12,763 nucleotides of DNA from Candidatus Segatella papionis. GTDB taxonomy: Bacteria > Bacteroidota > Bacteroidia > Bacteroidales > Bacteroidaceae. How positions within the stretch are numbered: position 1 is the stretch's first letter; each line of letters begins with the position of its first letter. A program made the position numbers and the translations under genes. Shown piece after piece: positions 1 to 6,231 of this stretch. Below the pieces are notes generated by a model that ran no database searches, was not told where the DNA came from, and saw nothing but the letters and a program-made list of their open reading frames with translations. The DNA is taken from assembly GCA_002297965.1 (NCBI GenBank), contig DBLF01000093.1, positions 5,279 through 18,041 of the forward strand, given 5' to 3'.

Positions 1-1059
1 GCCATCGACCCTCGCGACGGAAGTGTCTTGGCGATGGTATCGTCACCATCCTACGACCCTCGCAAGCTGGTGGGCAAGAACCGAGGCAAGATGCACAAGT
101 GGCTCTCCCAGAACCCTTGGAAGCCTCTCCTCAACCGAAGCATCATGGGACAGTATCCTCCAGGCTCTACATTCAAGACCACTCAGGCACTGACCTATCT
201 CACCGAGGGCATCATCACCCCGAGCACCGCCTTCCCTTGTAACCATGGTTTCAGCTATAAGGGACTGCACGTGGGATGTCACGGTCACCCATCGCCTATC
301 GCACTGGTGGATGCCATCAGTACCTCGTGTAATGGTTACTTCTGTTGGGGACTCTACTATATGATGGGCAACCGCAAGAAGTATAAGGACGTGGAGCAGG
401 CGATGACCACCTGGAAGGACTACATGGTGAGCATGGGCTTCGGCTATAAGCTGGGCATCGACCTTCCGGGCGAGAAACGAGGCTTGATACCTAACGCCCA
501 GTTCTACGACAAGGCATACCATGGCTCTTGGAACGGACTGACCATCATCAGTATCTCCATCGGACAGGGCGAGGTGAACCTCACGCCGTTGCAGATAGCC
601 AACCTGGGTGCCACCATCGCCAACCGAGGCTATTACTATGTGCCTCACGTGGTGCGCAAGGTGAAGGGCGAGCCTCTCGACACGCTATATACCCGCCGTC
701 ATTACACCAAGGCCTCGAAGAGAGCCTACAACTATGTAATAGCCGGTATGCGAAGCTCTGCGATGCGAGGCACCTGTAAGATGCTCTCCCGTTACGACTT
801 CGAGCCTTGCGGAAAGACTGGTACCGCCCAGAACCGTGGTCACGACCACTCTGTGTTCATGGGTTTCGCGCCGATGAACAACCCTAAGATAGCCATCGCC
901 GTGTATGTGGAGAATGGTGGATGGGGTGCCGACTTCGGTGTGCCTATCGGCGGGCTCATGATGGAGCAGTACTTGCATGGCAAGCTCTCGCCATCGTCGG
1001 AGAATCAGGCGGCACAGATGCAAGCTAGAAGAATCGCCTACGGCTCAAGCAGTAGATAA
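1..1059 (+). CDS. mrdA: Penicillin-binding protein 2 (elongasome transpeptidase), 3' part
   Basis: This is the class B PBP that cross-links peptidoglycan during cell elongation; it acts on the outer face of the inner membrane with RodA. The reading frame is open from base 1 (residues AIDPRDGSVLAMVSSPSYDP, typical of the start of the transpeptidase domain), so the start codon, membrane anchor and dimerisation domain lie upstream of the window. Numbering from base 1 gives 352 residues. All three catalytic motifs are present: SxxK as S56-TF-K59 (nucleophile S56), SxN as S109-C-N111, and KTG as K272-T-G followed by TA. The segment between the first two motifs is rich in Cys and His (C80, H82, H90, C93, H94, H96, C110, C115). 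The stop is TAA at 1057. rodA follows 145 bases downstream on the same strand, the usual mreCD-mrdA-rodA order. An internal TTG at base 28 is not a real start. Confidence 0.96.
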   Translation, partial: AIDPRDGSVLAMVSSPSYDPRKLVGKNRGKMHKWLSQNPWKPLLNRSIMGQYPPGSTFKTTQALTYLTEGIITPSTAFPCNHGFSYKGLHVGCHGHPSPIALVDAISTSCNGYFCWGLYYMMGNRKKYKDVEQAMTTWKDYMVSMGFGYKLGIDLPGEKRGLIPNAQFYDKAYHGSWNGLTIISISIGQGEVNLTPLQIANLGATIANRGYYYVPHVVRKVKGEPLDTLYTRRHYTKASKRAYNYVIAGMRSSAMRGTCKMLSRYDFEPCGKTGTAQNRGHDHSVFMGFAPMNNPKIAIAVYVENGGWGADFGVPIGGLMMEQYLHGKLSPSSENQAAQMQARRIAYGSSSR

Positions 1060-1070
1060 AATAAAGTATC

Positions 1071-1115
1071 AAGAATTAGAGAAGTTAAGATTTTATTCTT
1101 TTTTCTCTAATTCTT
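1071..1115. repeat. 13-bp perfect inverted repeat between mrdA and rodA
   Basis: AAGAATTAGAGAA at 1071-1083 is the exact reverse complement of 1103-1115, with a 19-base spacer. The arms begin 12 bases after the mrdA stop. The stem is AT-rich (3 G:C pairs) and is not followed by a clean T-run, so a strong intrinsic terminator is unlikely. It may be a 3'-end or processing hairpin, or a weak attenuator between the two cell-wall genes. The rest of the gap (1116-1204) repeats the hexamer AATTCT several times and has two TAGCTTTA copies that differ by one base from the TAnnTTTG -7 consensus. Confidence 0.6.
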
Positions 1116-1204
1116 AGCTTTAGCTTTAATTCTGAATTTCAAGGAATTATTTCAGGTATGAACTTAGAAATTCTTTAATTCTCAAATTCTTGAAAAATAA
1201 GACA

Positions 1205-2677
1205 ATGGCTCAAAAAGATAATAAACAACCTACTAGTGTGCTTGGCTCACTCGACTGGTGGACCATCGGCATCTATCTGGCGTTGCTCTGCTTCGGTTGG
1301 ATCAGTGTCTGCGGTGCCAGCTACACTTATGGCGACAATGATATCTTCAGCCTTGGCACTCGTTCGGGTATGCAGATTATCTGGATAGGAACGAGTATCG
1401 TGCTTGGCTTCGTCATCCTGATGCTCGACGATAGGTTTTACGATACCTTCTCGTACGTCATCTATGGCGTGCTGATATTGCTGCTCTTTGCCACGATATT
1501 CAACCCGCACGACATCAAGGGTTCCCACTCGTGGCTTGTGTTGGGACCTCTGCGACTGCAACCAGCCGAGTTTGGTAAGTTTGCCACGGCGCTAGCCATC
1601 GCCAAGTTTATGTCGAGCTATGGTTTCAACATCCATAAGCTGAAGCATTTCATGGCGGCAGTGGGCATCATCGTCTTGCCTATGATTTGTATCGTGGGAC
1701 AACGAGAAACGGGTTCTGCGTTGGTTTATTCCGCCTTCTTCCTTATGCTCTACCGTGAGGGAATGCCTGGAGCCATCCTTTTTACGGGTGTCTCGATGGT
1801 GGTCTATTTCGTGGTGGGTGTCAAGTACGAGAACGTGATGATGTGGGATACCTACACCTCGGTGGGCAAGTTTGTGGTCTTGCTCTTGGTGCAATTGTTT
1901 ACGGCGGGCTTGGTATGGTCATATACGGGCAACCGTAAGCACGCCTTCATCATCGGTGGATATGCCTTGGGCATCACACTCATCTTTGTACTCTTCTCCA
2001 CCTTTGTGATTCCTTTCGACATCGTTTGGGTGCAGCTCTTGCTCTGTGCGGCGATGATAGGATTCCTGGTGTATCACGGACTGAGAACAAGATTCCGCAA
2101 TTACTTCCTCATCTCGATATTCTCTATCGGTAGTATCGCCTTCTTCTATTCAGCCGACTACGTATTGAACAATGTGATGGAGCCTCACCAGCGTGTGCGT
2201 ATCAACGTGTTGCTGGGCTTGGACGAGGATTTGGCTGGAGCCGGTTACAACGTGCATCAGAGTGAGATAGCCATCGGTTCGGGTGGTTTGCAAGGCAAGG
2301 GATTCCTGAACGGAACACAGACCAAATTGAAGTTCGTGCCAGAGCAGGATACCGACTTTATCTTCTGTACGGTAGGCGAGGAGGAGGGATTCCTCGGTTC
2401 GGCAGGCGTGTTGTTGCTCTTCCTGGCATTGATATTGAGGTTGATGTATCTAGCGGAGCGGCAACCTTTCAAGTTCGGACGAATATACGGTTATTGTGTG
2501 CTAAGCGTGTTCCTGTTCCACCTATTTATCAATGTGGGCATGGTGTTGGGCTTGACGCCGGTCATCGGTATTCCTTTGCCATTCTTCAGTTACGGAGGTT
2601 CATCCCTCTGGGGATTCACCATTCTGCTTTTCATCTTCCTGAGAATTGATGCAGGTAGGAATTTGGTGCGACAATAA
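1205..2677 (+). CDS. rodA: RodA, SEDS-family peptidoglycan glycosyltransferase
   Basis: RodA polymerises lipid II into glycan strands together with PBP2. I chose the ATG at 1205 (490 residues); a TTG five codons upstream (1190) is a less likely start. SEDS signatures: LQPAEFGK at about 118-125, GQRETGSALVY at 165-175, EPHQRVR at 326-332, AGAGYNVHQSEIAIGSGG at about 344-361, and GLTPVIGIPLPFFSYGGSS at about 449-467. D342, in the DEDLAGAGY segment, matches the catalytic Asp of the extracellular loop (E. coli D262, aligned by eye). The protein is about 120 residues longer than E. coli RodA. Most of the extra length lies at about residues 188-298, holding roughly four additional hydrophobic segments (188-206, 220-240, 247-269, 271-290). 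An even number keeps the catalytic loop on the same side. It is the last gene of its strand block and runs into the terminator at 2841-2892. Confidence 0.96.
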   Translation: MAQKDNKQPTSVLGSLDWWTIGIYLALLCFGWISVCGASYTYGDNDIFSLGTRSGMQIIWIGTSIVLGFVILMLDDRFYDTFSYVIYGVLILLLFATIFNPHDIKGSHSWLVLGPLRLQPAEFGKFATALAIAKFMSSYGFNIHKLKHFMAAVGIIVLPMICIVGQRETGSALVYSAFFLMLYREGMPGAILFTGVSMVVYFVVGVKYENVMMWDTYTSVGKFVVLLLVQLFTAGLVWSYTGNRKHAFIIGGYALGITLIFVLFSTFVIPFDIVWVQLLLCAAMIGFLVYHGLRTRFRNYFLISIFSIGSIAFFYSADYVLNNVMEPHQRVRINVLLGLDEDLAGAGYNVHQSEIAIGSGGLQGKGFLNGTQTKLKFVPEQDTDFIFCTVGEEEGFLGSAGVLLLFLALILRLMYLAERQPFKFGRIYGYCVLSVFLFHLFINVGMVLGLTPVIGIPLPFFSYGGSSLWGFTILLFIFLRIDAGRNLVRQ

Positions 2678-2731
2678 AAGGTTGATGATTACGATTACAG
2701 TTAGAAAATCCGCATTTTATATTATATAATA

Positions 2732-2840
2732 AAGTATAAGGAGTAATATATATAAGGTATAAAGGGGAATATATATTTAAGATATAAAGGGGAATATATA
2801 TTTAAGGTATAAGAAGCATATATAAAAGGTATAAAAGAGA
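2732..2840. repeat. Five-unit AT-rich tandem repeat, about 25-bp period
   Basis: Units start with AAG(G/A)TATAA and end in an ATATAT(TT) run: 2732-2753, 2754-2778, 2779-2803, 2804-2825 and 2826-2840. The second and third units are 25 bases long and differ at one position (GGTATAAAGGGGAATATATA versus GATATAAAGGGGAATATATA, then TTT). The outer units are shorter and diverged. The array occupies most of the space between the rodA stop and the convergent-gene terminator, with the last unit touching the terminator stem. No coding potential is evident. Confidence 0.85.
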
Positions 2841-2892
2841 AATCCTCTTGAAAGAAAGCTTTAAACGAAGCCCTCTTTCAAGAGGATTTTTT
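2841..2892 (+). terminator. Strong intrinsic terminator between convergent rodA and gldH
   Basis: AATCCTCTTGAAAGA (2841-2855) pairs perfectly with 2874-2888 (15 bp) around an 18-base loop and runs into T2887-2892. On the opposite strand the stem is followed by a T-rich stretch (complement of 2832-2840), so it probably stops transcription from both directions. Confidence 0.88.
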
Positions 2893-2940
2893 ATTCCTAT
2901 TCCATCTTGCTTGGATCTATTGTATTTTTTATTCTAAGAT

Positions 2941-3423
2941 CTATTGCATCTTCGATATCTTGACCCCGACATCGCTTACGCCCGGAAGGATTTCTCGCTT
3001 CATGTCGTGACGGATGGCGATGTGGATGGAGTCGCCTTCGTACATTTTATATACATTGATAGGGAAGTTGTATTGATAGTAACTGATGCCTTGTCCCTTG
3101 TTCTCACCCTTTTTGTTGATGAGCTGGCAAAGTACGGTATCAGTCTTCTCGATACATTCCCTACTCTTGTTGGCAGGAAAGATAGTTTGGTTTACGATGA
3201 GGGTCAAGCCCGTGAATGGGAAGGCTCCTGTGGTTCGTAATCCCAAGCTTTCCTGATAATAGCCTGTGGCAACTATTGGTGGAACTTCGAACGATAGTGT
3301 GTCGTTCTTCTCCCATCCTGCAATCGGTGTATGAGCATAGTCATCGTACACCGTAGATTGATAGCAGGCACTCAGTGCCATAGTTGCCACTAGTGTAAAA
3401 ACGAAATAAATCAGTCTTTTCAT
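2941..3423 (-). CDS. gldH: GldH-family lipoprotein
   Basis: This 160-residue protein looks like GldH, one of the gliding-motility lipoproteins first defined in Flavobacterium and kept in many non-gliding Bacteroidota. The N-terminus (MKRLIYFVFTLVATMALSAC) is a signal peptide with a type II lipobox LSAC; C20 would be the lipidated residue. The mature chain starts with YQSTVYDDYAH and continues with W-x-K-x-D-T-L-x-F, GYYQESLGLRTTGAFPFTGL and a beta-rich C-terminal half ending in G-V-K-I. These agree with the GldH family pattern from memory. The ATG lies 3 bases after the ricT stop, so the two are almost certainly co-transcribed and possibly translationally coupled. No molecular activity is known for GldH. 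Its role in a presumably non-motile Prevotella-like cell is unresolved; an envelope function is the reasonable inference. Confidence 0.88.
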   Translation of the reverse strand: MKRLIYFVFTLVATMALSACYQSTVYDDYAHTPIAGWEKNDTLSFEVPPIVATGYYQESLGLRTTGAFPFTGLTLIVNQTIFPANKSRECIEKTDTVLCQLINKKGENKGQGISYYQYNFPINVYKMYEGDSIHIAIRHDMKREILPGVSDVGVKISKMQ

Positions 3424-3426
3424 TTT

Positions 3427-4818
3427 TTACTGAGGTTTGTTCTCGCCCTGTTGAGGCTTATTTTCACTTTGTTGTGGCTTATTGTTTTCGCCCTGTTGAG
3501 GCTTATTTCCACTTTGTTGAGGCTTGTTGCTTTCGCCCTGCTGGCGTGGACCTCTGTTCTTGTTGTCTTTACGGCGATTGCCATTTTGCTGGCGACGCTC
3601 TCCATTTTGCTGAGGCTTGTTCTTGTTCTCGTTGGCGTTGCGTTTCTCGTTAGCGTTACGCTTCTCGTTTCCCTGTTTGTTCTCGCCTTTTTCAGCACGG
3701 TTGTTGCGTCCCTTGCCATTGTTGGTTCCCTTTTTCTTTTTCTTTGCCTTGTCGAAACGGCTGAGGTCTGCTTCGGCAAGCAAGTCGATAGGTTTGGCAG
3801 TTTCCTTCACCTTGCCGTTTTCCATCAAGCTGAGCGGTTTCTCACCGTTGCGGTTCATCTCGATAATCTCTTTGGCGCGCTCTGCAGTGATGGTTTCGAG
3901 ATTGGAAGCTAGATTCTTGTCTGAAGAATAAGTAATGAGTCCTGCCAGAATATCAACCTTAAACTGATGGAACTCGCCGTCTGCTGTTTGGAGCACTGTA
4001 TCCTTAGGAGGCATCTTTCGGCTTGCCTCTACATAGTTGTCCACCTCGTAGTTGAGGCAACACTTCAGTTTTGCGCACATACCGGCAAGTTTCTGTGGGT
4101 TGAGAGAGATGTCCTGATAGCGTGCGGCATTGGTGCTCACGCTTACGAAGTTTTTCATCCATGTGGCGCAGCAAAGTTCTCTGCCACAAGGACCGGTTCC
4201 ACCGATGCGTCCAGCCTCCTGTCGGGCACCAATCTGCTTCATTTCTATGCGCACATGGAAAGTCTCTGCCAGTACCTTGATGAGCTGTCGGAAATCCACA
4301 CGTTCATCGGCGATGTAATAGAAGATAGCCTTGTTGCCATCGCCTTGATACTCCACGTCACCAATCTTCATCTTCAATCCAAGGTCCTTGGCTATCTGTC
4401 GGCTCTGAATCATGGTGTCGTGCTCGCGGCTCTTTGCCTCCTTCGCCTTGTCGAGGTCCACCTGCTTGGCAATGCGATAAATGCGTTTAATGTCATCTTG
4501 TGATTTGAGATTTGCCTTCTTGATTTGGAGTTTTACCAATCTACCCGTCAATGTCACCACACCCACGTCATGGCCGGGATTTGCTTCCACTGCTACGATG
4601 TCGCCCTTTTTGAGGTCGAGGTTGTTCACATTGTGATAATATCCTTTTCGGGTATTTTTAAACTGCACTTCCACGAGGTCTGTGCTCTCGGCGTTGCCAG
4701 GAACGTCGGCAAGCCAATCGTATGTGTTGAGCTGTCGGTCTTGTCGGCCACATGCCTTGCAGCAAAGACCACGGTCACAGCCGTTCCACATTCTGAATTT
4801 CATATTCTTGTAATCCAC
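3427..4818 (-). CDS. ricT: PSP1-domain protein, RicT/YaaT-like, with repeat-rich basic tail
   Basis: A PSP1 C-terminal-domain protein related to B. subtilis YaaT/RicT, which forms an iron-sulfur complex with YlbF and YmcA affecting RNase Y and mRNA processing. Numbering from a GTG at 4818 gives 463 residues; an ATG five codons in (4803) is an equally possible start. Three CX4CC clusters are visible: C14-C19-C20 (plus C23), C211-C216-C217 (GPCGRELCC) and C248-C253-C254 (CAKLKCC). The last two match the YaaT clusters; the first is additional. The PSP1 core covers about 45-265. From about 357 to the end the chain is 107 residues of K/N/Q/R/G/E, with NEKRNA and NKPQQ repeats, predicted disordered and strongly basic at its start. 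It sits between holB and gldH, an order I recall as common in Bacteroidales. Confidence 0.92.
   Translation of the reverse strand: MDYKNMKFRMWNGCDRGLCCKACGRQDRQLNTYDWLADVPGNAESTDLVEVQFKNTRKGYYHNVNNLDLKKGDIVAVEANPGHDVGVVTLTGRLVKLQIKKANLKSQDDIKRIYRIAKQVDLDKAKEAKSREHDTMIQSRQIAKDLGLKMKIGDVEYQGDGNKAIFYYIADERVDFRQLIKVLAETFHVRIEMKQIGARQEAGRIGGTGPCGRELCCATWMKNFVSVSTNAARYQDISLNPQKLAGMCAKLKCCLNYEVDNYVEASRKMPPKDTVLQTADGEFHQFKVDILAGLITYSSDKNLASNLETITAERAKEIIEMNRNGEKPLSLMENGKVKETAKPIDLLAEADLSRFDKAKKKKKGTNNGKGRNNRAEKGENKQGNEKRNANEKRNANENKNKPQQNGERRQQNGNRRKDNKNRGPRQQGESNKPQQSGNKPQQGENNKPQQSENKPQQGENKPQ
3430..3545 (-). repeat. Intragenic repeats encoding the NKPQQ-x-x-x-x units of RicT
   Basis: The 3' end of ricT is built of 21-27-base units encoding (N)NKPQQ followed by GEN, SEN, SGN or GES, about five times, ending in NKPQ at the stop. 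Upstream, at about 3625-3666, a 21-base unit encoding NANEKR is duplicated. All units keep the reading frame. Such arrays can expand or contract, so tail length may vary between strains. Confidence 0.8.
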
Positions 4819-4852
4819 GAGATTCTAATTTTTTATGTTTATTGTTTGTTGT

Positions 4853-4869
4853 TTGGGGATAGTCCCCAA
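4853..4869 (-). other. Small GC hairpin in the ricT leader
   Basis: TTGGGGA-tag-TCCCCAA is a perfect 7-bp stem with a 3-base loop in an otherwise very AT-rich 195-base gap between holB and ricT. On the ricT strand it lies about 35-50 bases before the start codon and is followed by an A-rich, unstructured leader, not a T-run. It is therefore not an intrinsic terminator for ricT. It could be an RNA-processing or stability element, or a protein site. No TAnnTTTG box was found in this gap. Confidence 0.5.
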
Positions 4870-4980
4870 CTATAGATTCAACTATATATTGTATATTTCG
4901 TGTTATGTTTTTGTTCTTATAATTCATAATATTGTTTAAGTTTGTGAGTTCAATATTAGAAAGGCGAATACCCTAACTAC

Positions 4981-5006
4981 ACATTAAACACTAAACATTA
5001 AACAAT
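4981..5006. repeat. TAAACA heptad repeat after holB
   Basis: TAAACA occurs three times at exact 7-base spacing (4985, 4992, 4999) immediately beyond the holB stop codon. I recall similar ATTAAACATTAAAC strings between genes of many Bacteroidales. Its function is unknown. Confidence 0.6.
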
Positions 5007-5013
5007 ATATCCA

Positions 5014-6126
5014 TTACTTTCTGATGAGCAGTACGATGATTTTCAGAGCCAGGTCGAAGAATACAATCTTTGGGTTGGCATTTTGCGAGATGTATCGTTT
5101 GCTTTCCTCGAAGAGGTCGGTGATGTCAATGATGTTTGCCTCATTGATGAATCGCGCGAAGTTCTTGGCGAAGTTCTCTTCCTCCTGCGTCATATAGCTC
5201 AGTTCAGGCTGACGAAAGTTGTACATAAAACTCTCCCGGAGCATGTGCATGAAGTAATCGAGCATTCTCTTCTGCTTTTCGCGTCCGAATGTCGCCACTA
5301 CTTCGCTCCACTTCTTGAGGTCGTGTATGTTGCGCATGTAGGCGAGGCGCATCAGCATGATGAACATGTCGAGGTGCTGTCGGTTCTCATTTCCAGAATC
5401 AAGTTCTTCGAGAGCTAGGTTCCAATTGCCATTGGCGATGCGTGCGATGCGATGCGCCATCTCCGGTTGCAAGGCTCTGCGTTCCACCAAGGCTTTCTCT
5501 ATTTCTTGGGTCTCTATCTTCTTGAAGTCGATGCGTTGGGCACGGCTTCTGATGGTTTCCAATAATAGCTCGGGATTCTCGCTCACCAGGATAAATAGCG
5601 TCTGATGGGGTGGTTCTTCCAAGAGCTTCAGTATCTTGTTGGCGCTGGTGAGGTTCATTCGTTCGGGAAGCCAGATGAGGCTGATTTTGTAACCACCTTG
5701 GCTCGACATCATGATGAGTTTCTTGGCTAGGTCGTCGCTCTCATTGCCGGTGATGATGGCTTGTTTGTTGAAGTCAGCCTCGGTTTTACCCATGCGTTTC
5801 ATCCAGTCGCTTATCAAGATGTAGGGACCTTGCTGGAGTAGCATCTCTCGCCATTCCTTGCTGAAGTCGAGGCTCACAGGCGTGTGGTCGCTTCCCATAT
5901 CGGAAGTCTTGATGGTGGGGAAGGTGAAGTGCAGGTCGGGATGTTCCCACTTCTTGAGCATAGGGGAATCGCCCAGCAGATAGCTGGCGAAAGCCAGAGC
6001 CATCGCCAATTTGCCACAACCTTGCGGCCCGCAAAACATCAATGCATGTGGCACGCGGTTCTCTTGGACCATCTCCATCAGGCGATTCCATACCTCTTGC
6101 TGACCTATTACTTCACTTCTATCCAT
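5014..6126 (-). CDS. holB: DNA polymerase III delta' subunit (clamp loader)
   Basis: Delta' is the stator subunit of the clamp loader that opens and loads the beta sliding clamp. This 370-residue protein has the AAA+ layout: VIGQQEVWNRL at 6-16, P-loop region GPQGCGKL at 33-40, HPDLHFTFP at 62-70, an LLEEPP motif typical of clamp loaders (about 168-173), and RSRAQRIDF in the sensor/SRC region. Three features differ from the textbook subunit. The P-loop ends in Leu instead of Thr/Ser. The SRC motif reads SRA. The Cys cluster of the zinc module normally found between the P-loop helix and HPDLH is absent: LLGDSPMLKKWEHPDLH has no Cys. Delta' does not need to hydrolyse ATP, so loss of P-loop residues is tolerated. 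The start is the ATG at 6126. It lies 105 bases downstream of metF on the same strand. Confidence 0.93.
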   Translation of the reverse strand: MDRSEVIGQQEVWNRLMEMVQENRVPHALMFCGPQGCGKLAMALAFASYLLGDSPMLKKWEHPDLHFTFPTIKTSDMGSDHTPVSLDFSKEWREMLLQQGPYILISDWMKRMGKTEADFNKQAIITGNESDDLAKKLIMMSSQGGYKISLIWLPERMNLTSANKILKLLEEPPHQTLFILVSENPELLLETIRSRAQRIDFKKIETQEIEKALVERRALQPEMAHRIARIANGNWNLALEELDSGNENRQHLDMFIMLMRLAYMRNIHDLKKWSEVVATFGREKQKRMLDYFMHMLRESFMYNFRQPELSYMTQEEENFAKNFARFINEANIIDITDLFEESKRYISQNANPKIVFFDLALKIIVLLIRK

Positions 6127-6231
6127 TTATATCCAATGTTATTTTGTATTTTATTCTTCATACATTTTCACACCTTCCATTTTCCTTCTCTTGCAATTCG
6201 TTCATCGTATTGTTCGCTCCTTGGGCTTCAC

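Noticed and set aside
3427..3931. Long plus-strand frames opposite the ricT tail (runs of Leu/Val/Phe)
   Set aside because: They are mirror frames of the Lys/Asn/Gln-rich tail. The ricT frame has clear family motifs.
6143..6205. Short minus-strand frame starting MNELQEKENG, preceded by AAGGAG, between metF and holB
   Set aside because: It has only about 15 codons and no recognisable features. An AAGGAG-ATG combination can occur by chance, so it is not annotated as a gene.
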